A stretch of DNA of 5,456 nucleotides from Accumulibacter sp. (GCA_031284185.1 JAITAJ010000397.1:1-5456), one strand, 5' to 3'. Positions 1 through 5,447 are shown, counted from the stretch's first letter. Notes: generated from the sequence alone by a model not told the origin. A program made the numbers and translations.

Positions 1-95
1 AGCGTCGACGGGGCGGCCCCCAGCGCGGCGAGGGCCGATCCGTGCGCAACGGCCAGGGCGACGCCAAGGACGCCCGTTTTGAACAGTTTTTTCAT
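1..95 (-). CDS. Exported protein, DUF2844-like (N-terminus only, runs off window)
   Basis: Reading the minus strand from the ATG at 95-93 gives 31 codons with no stop before the window edge. The start is MKKLFKTGVLGVALAVAHGS followed by ALAALGAAPST. This is a classic Sec signal peptide: a Lys-rich n-region (K2, K3, K6), a hydrophobic core at about residues 8-17, and an A-L-A cleavage site at residues 21-23. The mature protein would begin ALGAAPST, which resembles the N-terminus I know from DUF2844 proteins of Betaproteobacteria (an AxLGGAPS-type start after the signal peptide). That family has no established function; its members are small and exported. Only the export signal is directly visible; the family call rests on about eight residues. 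The ribosome site is weak (GGA about 12 nt upstream). The gene is divergent from dusB and shares the 682-bp intergenic region with it. Confidence 0.6.
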   Translation of the reverse strand, partial: MKKLFKTGVLGVALAVAHGSALAALGAAPST

Positions 96-127
96 TTTTT
101 CAGAATCCAGATCAAAAAATAAAAAAT

Positions 128-144
128 CAGAAGACAGAGGACAG
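128..144 (+). repeat. CAGARGACAG repeat, two overlapping units
   Basis: CAGAAGACAG at 128-137 overlaps CAGAGGACAG at 135-144, sharing the CAG, so the step is 7 bp. It sits 33 bp upstream of the start codon of the minus-strand signal-peptide gene and would therefore be in that gene's leader. It is the same family as the arrays at 231-309 and 5343-5447 and in the same orientation. I do not recognise a named repeat family. Confidence 0.8.
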
Positions 145-213
145 CCCAGTCACACGACGCTTCACGCCGCCATGTTCCCGCTTTCCGCCCCCTGAATCCC
201 ACCAAAGCCCCCG

Positions 214-219
214 ATTATA
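214..219 (-). promoter_or_regulatory. Possible -10 box for the minus-strand exported-protein gene
   Basis: Read on the minus strand, 219-214 is a perfect TATAAT. It lies about 120 bp before the start codon of the signal-peptide gene and points towards it. Around a 17-bp spacer the -35 position (242-237) reads TTCTGT, which is inside the repeat array and matches TTGACA poorly. There is no extended TG. The box is directly visible; promoter function is inferred from orientation and position only. Confidence 0.3.
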
Positions 220-230
220 TCTTTCGAGAT

Positions 231-309
231 CAGAAAACAGAAGACAGTTTCAGAGGACAGTTTCAGAGGACAGTTCCAGAGGACAGCGGTTTGAGAGGAC
301 AGAGGACAG
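231..309 (+). repeat. CAGAGGACAG direct-repeat array, seven units
   Basis: Units of ten bases start at 231 (CAGAAAACAG), 238 (CAGAAGACAG), 251, 264 and 277 (each CAGAGGACAG), 293 (GAGAGGACAG) and 300 (CAGAGGACAG). The steps are 7, 13, 13, 13, 16 and 7 bp. The 13-bp steps carry a TTT or TTC spacer; the 7-bp steps share a CAG. The + strand is almost free of T inside units. The family recurs at 128-144 and at the end of purD. The array lacks the unique spacers of a CRISPR and has no terminal inverted repeats of a transposon. Its function is unknown. Confidence 0.9.
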
Positions 310-330
310 ATGAGCTTGCGGCGGCTCCAA

Positions 331-366
331 TGCCGGGAGCTTGAAGGATGCCGGCAGCTTCGAGGA
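331..366 (+). repeat. Tandem duplication of an 18-bp unit
   Basis: TGCCGGGAGCTTGAAGGA (331-348) is followed directly by TGCCGGCAGCTTCGAGGA (349-366), identical at 15 of 18 positions. It lies 21 bp after the CAGAGGACAG array. Its second copy ends in CTTCGAGGAC, which resembles the GTTCGAGAGGACAG piece in the purD tail, so it may be a degenerate extension of the same repeat tract. That link is inference. Confidence 0.7.
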
Positions 367-423
367 CGCGGCGTTCCGTTCTCGTCCCTCGGCGCTTCTC
401 CGTTGCGGCGGCATCATAAGTAT

Positions 424-535
424 CCTGGCCGCCAAACGTCCCGGGGACGCGCCCGTACCGGCACGCACTCGGCGGCGAACCCACCGCGGCGGCGAAGCGT
501 CCACGCGGGCGCCGCGGCGTCACCTTGGCGGCAGG
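424..535. other. GC-rich block with nested inverted repeats (possible multi-arm fold)
   Basis: CCTGGCCGCCAA at 424-435 pairs with TTGGCGGCAGG at 525-535 over 11 base pairs with a single bulged G at 428. Inside this closing stem are a 5-bp hairpin at 437-449 (CGTCC/GGACG, loop CGG), a weak CGCC/GGCG pairing at 450-453 with 471-474, and an 8-bp stem CCGCGGCG/CGCCGCGG at 484-491 with 510-517 that contains a further GCG-TCCA-CGC hairpin. It could be a structured RNA, a palindromic chromosomal element, or chance pairing in GC-rich DNA. No T-tract follows on either strand that would make it a terminator. Confidence 0.35.
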
Positions 536-638
536 CGGACCATCGCCCCAGAACCGCGTTCGCACGCATCGGAAATCCGCGGAAAACCAGGCCGTCTTCT
601 GGAATCACCAGGTATAAGCCCTTGTTTTCATGAGAAAG

Positions 639-667
639 ATGGCACGGTGGAAAGCCTCCGATATTTT
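639..667 (+). promoter_or_regulatory. Weak candidate promoter of the dusB-fis operon
   Basis: ATGGCA (639-644, four of six matches to TTGACA) is followed after 17 bp by TATTTT (662-667, four of six matches to TATAAT). This would start RNA near 674 and leave a leader of about 100 nt before dusB. The stretch is the least GC-rich part of the region, as expected for a promoter, but the boxes are weak and other pairs nearby are not much worse. Confidence 0.2.
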
Positions 668-777
668 CATGAATGACCAAAGAAGGTTTTCTTGCCTTTT
701 CCGCGAGCAAAATCGTCTGTTTTTGCGCGACAAGCAGAGTAAAATCCATCGCCTCATGTTCGCTGTTCCATACACTC

Positions 778-1809
778 ATGCGTTACCTCGGGTTTTCGCT
801 CCGGAATAATTTGTTCGTCGCGCCCATGGCCGGAGTCACCGACCGTCCGTTCCGCCAGCTTTGCAGAAAAATGGGCGCCGGATTCGCCATCTCCGAGATG
901 GTCACGTCGAACTCGCTGTTGTACGGCAGCGCCAAAACGCGCCGGCGCGCCAACCATGCCGGTGAGGCCGCGCCGGTCGCGGTGCAGATCGCGGGTTCGG
1001 AGCCGGAAATGATGTCCGAAGCGGCACGCCACAACGTCGACCACGGCGCGCAGATCATCGACATCAACATGGGCTGCCCGGCCAAAAAAATCTGCAGGGC
1101 CAAGGCCGGTTCCGCGCTGCTCAGGGATGAGCCGCTGGTCGGCCGCATCCTCGAGGCCGTGGTCAGGGCGGTGCCCGACACGCCGGTCACGCTGAAGATA
1201 CGCACCGGCTGGGACCGGGCCAGCCGCAACGCGCCGTCGATCCTGAAGATCGCCGAACGATCGGGCATCCGGGCGCTCACCGTGCACGGGCGCACGCGCG
1301 CCTGCGGGTACGCCGGCCACGCCGAATACGACACGATTGCCGCGATCAAGGCCGAGGCGCGCATTCCGGTCATCGCCAACGGCGACATCACGTCGCCGGA
1401 GAAGGCCCGGCAGGTGCTCGAAGCCACCGGCGCCGACGCCCTGATGATCGGCCGCGCGGCGCAGGGCCGGCCGTGGCTGTTCCGGGAGATCGAGCACTAT
1501 CTCGCCACCGGCGCGCGTCTGGCGCCGCCGCGTGTCGATGAAATCCACGGCGTTCTCCTGGCCCACCTGGAAGAGGTATACGATTTTTACGGCGTCGACA
1601 CGGGCGTGCTCGTCGCGCGCAGGCACATCTCCTGGTATACGAGGGGATTGGCCGGTTCGGCGGCGTTCCGCCAGCGCATGAACCGCTTGTCCTGCGCCGC
1701 CGAACAACGCCGAGCCGTCGACGAGTTTTTCCTGAGCCTGGCCGGACGAAACGAATGCCTCGATTACCGCCCGGTCGATGATAACGATATCGATGGACCC
1801 GTCGCATGA
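778..1809 (+). CDS. dusB: tRNA-dihydrouridine synthase B
   Basis: This FMN enzyme uses NADPH to reduce specific uridines in the tRNA D-loop to dihydrouridine in the cytoplasm. The 343-residue product has the TIM-barrel FMN motifs in order: PMAGVTD (16-22), INMGCP (96-101) with the catalytic Cys100, KIRTGW (140-145), HGRTR (170-174), NGDI (201-204) and IGRAAQGRPW (224-233). A helical tRNA-binding domain follows at about 245-330. The start at 778 is chosen because MRYLGFSLRNN leads straight into the barrel as in relatives. The in-frame ATG at 673 would add 35 residues unlike the family. No good Shine-Dalgarno precedes 778, which suggests weak or leader-dependent initiation. It is slightly longer than E. 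coli DusB (321 residues), with an acidic tail. The last 4 nt overlap the fis start, the conserved dusB-fis arrangement of proteobacteria. Subfamily B is favoured over A or C by the fis linkage and the motif style. Confidence 0.95.
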   Translation: MRYLGFSLRNNLFVAPMAGVTDRPFRQLCRKMGAGFAISEMVTSNSLLYGSAKTRRRANHAGEAAPVAVQIAGSEPEMMSEAARHNVDHGAQIIDINMGCPAKKICRAKAGSALLRDEPLVGRILEAVVRAVPDTPVTLKIRTGWDRASRNAPSILKIAERSGIRALTVHGRTRACGYAGHAEYDTIAAIKAEARIPVIANGDITSPEKARQVLEATGADALMIGRAAQGRPWLFREIEHYLATGARLAPPRVDEIHGVLLAHLEEVYDFYGVDTGVLVARRHISWYTRGLAGSAAFRQRMNRLSCAAEQRRAVDEFFLSLAGRNECLDYRPVDDNDIDGPVA

Positions 1810-2042
1810 AAAACACCAACGACATCTCCGCCTGTATTCGGAGCATGCTTGAAAATTATTTCCACGATCTCGAAGGCGAAATGCCGAACGACATCTACGA
1901 CATGGTGATAAAGAGTGTCGAGCGGCCCATGCTCGAAGTCACGCTGCGGCAGGCGGGCGGCAACCAGACGCTGGCCGCCGGGATGCTCGGGATCAACCGT
2001 AACACGCTGCGCAAGAAGATCAGCGAACACCGCTTGCTCTGA
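1806..2042 (+). CDS. fis: Fis family nucleoid-associated DNA-binding protein
   Basis: Fis is a small dimeric DNA-bending protein that shapes the nucleoid and tunes rRNA, recombination and virulence promoters. The 78-residue product carries the dimerisation helices (about residues 4-50) and a C-terminal helix-turn-helix (about 50-73) with GGNQTLAAGMLGINRNTLRKK. The GNQT and INRxTLRKK signatures match E. coli Fis, where these residues contact DNA. It is about 20 residues shorter than the 98-residue E. coli protein, lacking most of the N-terminal beta-arm used for Hin/Gin invertase activation, as is usual in Betaproteobacteria. The ATG overlaps the dusB stop (ATGA). Upstream GGA at 1795-1797 is a weak ribosome site, so translational coupling to dusB is likely. 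In E. coli, fis is controlled through the promoter upstream of dusB; here the matching region is 600-777. Confidence 0.96.
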   Translation: MKNTNDISACIRSMLENYFHDLEGEMPNDIYDMVIKSVERPMLEVTLRQAGGNQTLAAGMLGINRNTLRKKISEHRLL

Positions 2043-2049
2043 CCCGCGC

Positions 2050-2073
2050 CTCGCGTGAAACAGGTTCCGCGAG
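2050..2073 (+). other. Hairpin in the fis-purH gap
   Basis: CTCGCG (2050-2055) pairs with CGCGAG (2068-2073). Inside, after one bulged T, GAA (2057-2059) pairs with TTC (2065-2067), closing a 5-nt ACAGG loop: nine base pairs in total, starting 8 nt after the fis stop codon. No run of T follows, so it is not a standard intrinsic terminator. It may mark the fis mRNA 3' end, protect it, or attenuate read-through to purH. A second, smaller hairpin GGCG-TGAT-CGCC lies at 2093-2104. Confidence 0.5.
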
Positions 2074-2147
2074 CGAGTGACCGCGGTATGCCGGCGTGAT
2101 CGCCCCACCGGGACCTCACCCGATTTCCCCTTGAGAAGGTTTCCATC

Positions 2148-3743
2148 ATGAAAATTCAGCAAGCATTGATCAGCCTGTCCGACAAACGCGGCGCGCTCGA
2201 ATTCGCGCGCGGCCTGGCCGCCCAGGGCGTCAGACTCCTGTCCACCGGCGGCACCGCCGGACTGCTGCGCGATGCCGGTCTGGGCGTGACCGAAATCGGC
2301 GAGTACACCGGATTCCCGGAAATGCTCGACGGGCGCGTCAAGACGCTGCATCCCAGGGTCCATGCCGGCATTCTGGCCCGCCGCGATCGGCTCGAACACA
2401 TGAGGACGATCGAAAACCACGGCATTTCACCGATCGATCTCATCTGCGTCAATCTCTACCCCTTCGCCGCGACGGTCGCCAGGCCCGGCGTGACGCTGGA
2501 AGAAGCCATCGAGAACATCGACATCGGCGGCCCGGCGATGCTCCGCTCGGCGGCCAAGAACTACGCCGGCGTCGCCGTCGTCACCGATCCCGGCGACTAC
2601 CCGGCGCTGCTCGGCGAGATGCAAGGCAACGGCGGCGCGCTGAGCCTGTCCACCCGGTTCGCGCTGGCCCGCAAGGCATTCACCCATACCGCCCGTTATG
2701 ACGGAATGATCGCCAACTGGCTGACCGGCCTTGCCGAGGGCGCCGAGGCTCGCCCGAACGAGGCCGTGCCGGCGCCGTCGATCTTTCCGAACAGGCTGCA
2801 ACTCGCCTTCGATCGTGTCGAAGTCTTGCGCTACGGCGAAAACTCGCACCAGCGCGCCGCGTTCTACCGCGACGCGAACCCGGTCGCGGGCGGCATCGCC
2901 GCCCATGTGCAAATGCAGGGCAAGGCACTGTCCTACAACAACATCGCCGACGCCGACGCCGCTTTGGAATGCGTCAAGACTTTCGATGCCCCGGCCTGCG
3001 TCATCATCAAACATGCCAATCCCTGCGGCGTGGCAATCGATGCCAGTCTCCTCGGCGCCTACGAGAAAGCCTTCAAGACGGACTCGATCTCGGCCTTCGG
3101 CGGCATCATCGCCTTCAACGGCACGGTCGGCCTCGATGTGGTCGAAGCCATGAGCGCGCGCAAGCATTTCGTCGAGGTGCTGATCGCTCCGGACTTCACC
3201 GACGAGGCCCGGCGCGCGCTGGTGGCCAAGCCCAATCTGCGCGTGTTGATGGTTTCTCCCATGTCCCGCAAACTCAACGGACTCGAATTCAAGCGCGTCA
3301 CCGGCGGCCTCTTGGCGCAAATGCCCGATGGCTTCTGCGCCAGCGACGGCGATCTCAGGGTCGTCACCCGGACGCAGCCGACGCGGCGGCAAATCGAAGA
3401 CCTGTTGTTTGCCGAGCGCGTCGGCAGATTCGTCAAATCCAACGCCATCGTTTTCTGCGGCGATGGCATGACGCTCGGCATCGGCGCCGGACAGTCGAGC
3501 CGCGTGGACTCGACCCGCATCGCCGTCATGAAGGCGCGGAACGCCGGTCTGCCGCTGTCCGGCTCCTGTGTCGCGTCCGACGCCTTCTTCCCGTTCCGCG
3601 ACGGCGTCGACGTACTCGCCGAGGCGGGCGCCAGCGCGATCATCCAGCCCGGCGGCTCGATGCGCGACGAGGAAGTCATCGCGGCGGCGGACGAGCACGG
3701 GCTGGCGATGGTATTCACCGGCATACGGCACTTTCGGCACTGA
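2148..3743 (+). CDS. purH: Bifunctional AICAR transformylase / IMP cyclohydrolase
   Basis: PurH catalyses the last two steps of de novo IMP synthesis in the cytoplasm: formyl transfer from 10-formyl-tetrahydrofolate to AICAR, then ring closure of FAICAR. The 531-residue product has the usual length. The N-terminal MGS-like cyclohydrolase domain (about 1-145) shows ALISLSDKRG (6-15), STGGT (32-36) and GRVKTLHPRVHAG (62-74), with K65 and T66 in the active-site loop. The C-terminal transformylase domain (about 200-531) shows RYGENSHQ (228-235; many homologues have GENPHQ) and IIKHANPCG, where K288-H289 match the catalytic Lys-His pair. It ends in the expected AIIQPGGSMRDEE and FTGIRHFRH. A strong ribosome site, GAGAAGG at 2133-2139, lies 8 nt before the ATG. 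The gene starts 105 bp after fis and is followed 3 nt later by the TfoX-like gene. All features look intact. Confidence 0.98.
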   Translation: MKIQQALISLSDKRGALEFARGLAAQGVRLLSTGGTAGLLRDAGLGVTEIGEYTGFPEMLDGRVKTLHPRVHAGILARRDRLEHMRTIENHGISPIDLICVNLYPFAATVARPGVTLEEAIENIDIGGPAMLRSAAKNYAGVAVVTDPGDYPALLGEMQGNGGALSLSTRFALARKAFTHTARYDGMIANWLTGLAEGAEARPNEAVPAPSIFPNRLQLAFDRVEVLRYGENSHQRAAFYRDANPVAGGIAAHVQMQGKALSYNNIADADAALECVKTFDAPACVIIKHANPCGVAIDASLLGAYEKAFKTDSISAFGGIIAFNGTVGLDVVEAMSARKHFVEVLIAPDFTDEARRALVAKPNLRVLMVSPMSRKLNGLEFKRVTGGLLAQMPDGFCASDGDLRVVTRTQPTRRQIEDLLFAERVGRFVKSNAIVFCGDGMTLGIGAGQSSRVDSTRIAVMKARNAGLPLSGSCVASDAFFPFRDGVDVLAEAGASAIIQPGGSMRDEEVIAAADEHGLAMVFTGIRHFRH

Positions 3744-3746
3744 GGC

Positions 3747-4085
3747 ATGGCCAGCACGCCCGATTTCGTCGAATATGTTTGCGAGCGGATTGCCGGCGCC
3801 GGCGCGATCCGCCACAAAAAAATGTTTGGCGAATACGTGGTCTATGTCAACGACAGGCCCGTCCTGCCCGTTTGTGACGATACCGTCTTCGTCAAGCGGC
3901 ACGATGGCGTGAGCGAAGACATGAAAGAAGCGCAATCCGGCGTCCCTTATCCGGGCGCGAAATTGCATTACATTCTCGACGTCGATGACGCGGCGCTCGC
4001 CATGCGGGTCGTCCGCCGCCTCGAAGTCGCGGCCCCGTGGCCCAAGCCCCGCAAGAAAGCCACAGTCAAGGACTCCATCAAATGA
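3747..4085 (+). CDS. TfoX N-terminal-domain protein
   Basis: The 112-residue product has the layout of stand-alone TfoX N-terminal domain proteins (the Sxy/TfoX-related family): FVEYVCERI near the start (7-15), the hallmark KKMFGEYVVYV (24-34), CDDTVFVK (43-50) and PYPGAKLHYILDVDD (67-81), then a basic tail PKPRKK (99-104). Full-length TfoX/Sxy regulates natural competence, but that role needs a second, C-terminal domain missing here, so competence should not be assumed; the function of single-domain members is unknown. No signal peptide or membrane segment is seen. The start is 3 nt after the purH stop, with GAGG only 1 nt upstream, too close to act as a normal ribosome site, so coupling to purH is likely. 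Its stop overlaps the purD start (ATGA). It therefore appears to be co-transcribed with the purine genes. Confidence 0.85.
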   Translation: MASTPDFVEYVCERIAGAGAIRHKKMFGEYVVYVNDRPVLPVCDDTVFVKRHDGVSEDMKEAQSGVPYPGAKLHYILDVDDAALAMRVVRRLEVAAPWPKPRKKATVKDSIK

Positions 4086-5425
4086 AACTTCTCATCATTG
4101 GCGCCGGTGGACGTGAGCACGCGCTGGCCTGGTGCCTGTCCAGGTCGCCCGGAGCGCGGAAAATCCACGTCGCCCCCGGCAACGCCGGGACCGCGCGCCA
4201 GTTCGGGATGGAAAACCTCCCCCTCACCGATCCCGCCGCCCTGGCCGATTTCGCCGAAAAGGAAAACATCCATCTCACCGTCGTCGGTCCCGAGGCGCCG
4301 CTGGCCGCCGGGATCGTCAACGTTTTCCGCGCGCGCGGCCTCACCATCTTCGGGCCGACCCGGGAAGCCGCGCAACTGGAAAGCTCGAAAGATTTTGCCA
4401 AGCGCTTCATGCGCCGCCACAACATTCCGACCGCGGCCTTTGAAACCTTCACCGATGCCGACGCGGCGCATGTTTATGTCGAGAAGAGGGGCGCGCCGAT
4501 CGTGGTCAAGGCCGATGGTCTTGCCGCCGGCAAGGGCGTCGTCGTCGCCACGACCCTCGTGGAGGCGCATCGCGCCATCGACGACATGCTGTCCGGCAAC
4601 GCGCTCGGCGAGGCCGGGGCGCGGGTGCTCATCGAGGACTATCTCGATGGCGAGGAAGCGAGTTTCATCGTCATGGCCGACGGCAAGAACGTCTTGCCGC
4701 TCGCGTCGAGTCAGGATCACAAGCGGATCTTCGACGGCGACGCCGGACCCAATACCGGCGGCATGGGCGCCTATTCGCCGGCGCCCGTGATCACCCCGGA
4801 GATTCACGCCAGGGCCATGCGCGAGATCATCCTGCCGACGGTACGCGGCATGGCCGGCGACGGCATCCCCTATACCGGCTTCCTTTACGCGGGGCTGATG
4901 ATTGGCCGGGACGGCTCGGTCAGGGTCGTCGAATTCAACTGTCGCCTGGGCGATCCCGAGACGCAGCCGATCATGATGCGCATGAAGTCCGACCTGTTGA
5001 GCCTGATCGAACACGCCATCGCCGGCAGGCTCGATCAGGTCGAAGCCGAATGGGACCGGCGCGCCGCGCTTGGCGTCGTGCTCGCCGCCGCCAACTACCC
5101 GGGCGCGCCGAGAACGGGCGACGTGATCTCCGGGCTGCCGAAGGAAAGTGAAGACATCCGTGTTTTCCATGCCGGCACCGCCGAGCGGGACGGCAGGATC
5201 GTTACCGCCGGCGGTCGCGCGCTATGTGTCACGGCGCTCGGTGAAAACGTGAGGCAGGCGCAGAAACTGGTCTATGACACGATCGCCGGCATCCATTTCG
5301 ACGGTATGCAGTTCCGCCGCGACATCGGCTACCGAGCGATTTCAGAAGACAGAAGTTCGAGAGGACAGAAAACGGATCAGTTCGGGCGCTTCGCGCCGGG
5401 TGGGGACGAAAAGCCGCGCGCCTGA
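4082..5425 (+). CDS. purD: Phosphoribosylamine--glycine ligase (GAR synthetase) with unusual C-terminal tail
   Basis: PurD joins glycine to phosphoribosylamine with ATP, the second step of de novo purine synthesis, in the cytoplasm. The product is 447 residues. It shows the N-terminal GAGGREHA (7-14), an ATP-grasp domain at about 102-295 with VVKADGLAAGKG (141-152) and NTGGMGAYSP (224-233), the family signature RLGDPETQP (288-296), and the C-terminal domain ending GMQFRRDIGYRAI at residue 420. Start choice: ATG 4082 has AAGGA at 4068-4072 with a 9-nt spacer and gives the canonical MKLLIIGAGG start. It overlaps the upstream stop by 4 nt. Oddity: the family normally ends a few residues after the RRDIGYRA motif, but here 27 more residues follow (421-447, starting SEDRSSRGQK), and their first codons lie in CAGAAGACAG-type repeats found elsewhere in the window. 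Catalytic motifs are intact, so activity is expected. Confidence 0.97.
   Translation: MKLLIIGAGGREHALAWCLSRSPGARKIHVAPGNAGTARQFGMENLPLTDPAALADFAEKENIHLTVVGPEAPLAAGIVNVFRARGLTIFGPTREAAQLESSKDFAKRFMRRHNIPTAAFETFTDADAAHVYVEKRGAPIVVKADGLAAGKGVVVATTLVEAHRAIDDMLSGNALGEAGARVLIEDYLDGEEASFIVMADGKNVLPLASSQDHKRIFDGDAGPNTGGMGAYSPAPVITPEIHARAMREIILPTVRGMAGDGIPYTGFLYAGLMIGRDGSVRVVEFNCRLGDPETQPIMMRMKSDLLSLIEHAIAGRLDQVEAEWDRRAALGVVLAAANYPGAPRTGDVISGLPKESEDIRVFHAGTAERDGRIVTAGGRALCVTALGENVRQAQKLVYDTIAGIHFDGMQFRRDIGYRAISEDRSSRGQKTDQFGRFAPGGDEKPRA
5343..5375 (+). repeat. CAGARGACAG repeats inside the purD 3' end
   Basis: Units are CAGAAGACAG (5343-5352), GAGAGGACAG (5359-5368) and a decayed CAGAAAACGG (5366-5375), with steps of 16 and 7 bp. 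The same 16-then-7 arrangement, including the odd GAGAGGACAG middle unit, occurs at 277-309, and the two 33-bp stretches match at 26 positions. That argues for shared ancestry rather than chance. The repeats are read in frame as SEDRSSRGQKT of PurD. Confidence 0.8.
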
Positions 5426-5427
5426 TT

Positions 5428-5447
5428 CCAGAGGACGGAAGACAGAG
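5428..5447 (+). repeat. CAGAGGACAG-type repeats after purD
   Basis: CAGAGGACGG (5429-5438) overlaps CGGAAGACAG (5436-5445), again a 7-bp step, starting four bases after the purD stop. The array probably continues beyond the window (GAGAAACC follows). No terminator hairpin is visible for purD before the window ends. Confidence 0.7.

Larger units (their letters stand above)
96..777. other. 682-bp intergenic region between divergent genes
   Basis: No convincing gene is seen here. The open frames in it lack ribosome sites, recognisable domains and sensible N-termini. The region is a mosaic. Positions 96-127 are AT-rich leader of the minus-strand gene. Positions 128-144 and 231-309 are CAGAGGACAG-type repeats. 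Positions 145-230 are unremarkable apart from a minus-strand TATAAT. Positions 331-366 are an 18-bp tandem duplication. Positions 424-535 form a GC-rich block with nested inverted repeats. Positions 536-600 show nothing. From about 600 to 777 the sequence becomes visibly AT-richer, as expected for the promoter and leader of the dusB-fis operon. It is long for a region between two housekeeping-type genes. Confidence 0.8.

Noticed and set aside
231..309. CRISPR array
   Set aside because: Units are only about 10 bp with spacers of 0-6 bp that are not unique, and no cas gene is present.
310..676. Plus-strand open frames of 107 and 111 residues in the intergenic region
   Set aside because: They are Arg/Pro/Ser-rich, overlap each other in different frames, start at the edge of the repeats and show no family signature.
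680..693. AAGAA-TTCTT hairpin in the dusB leader as an attenuator
   Set aside because: Five A/T-rich pairs are too weak, and there is no leader peptide or competing stem.
673..777. Longer dusB start at 673 adding 35 residues
   Set aside because: The extra residues (MTKEGFLAFSASKIV...) do not resemble the DusB family, no ribosome site lies at a proper distance, and it would overlap the AT-rich promoter-like leader.
414..779. Minus-strand 121-residue open frame with a segment reading VIHENIGGFPPCHLSHENKG
   Set aside because: The segment looks slightly protein-like and lies in lower-GC DNA, but there is no ribosome site, no domain I recognise, and the second half is GC-rich noise. It covers the likely dusB promoter region.
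754..1707. 317-residue minus-strand open frame opposite dusB
   Set aside because: It is the antisense shadow of dusB; the plus-strand frame has all catalytic motifs.
2427..3968. 513-residue minus-strand open frame opposite purH
   Set aside because: It is antisense to an intact purH and its composition (Asp/Gly/Arg/His-rich) is typical of the shadow frame of a GC-rich gene.
3968..5170. 400-residue minus-strand open frame opposite purD
   Set aside because: It is the antisense shadow of purD, with no recognisable motif.
5385..5397. GGCGC-TTC-GCGCC hairpin near the purD end as a terminator
   Set aside because: It lies inside the reading frame, the loop is only 3 nt, and no T-tract follows.
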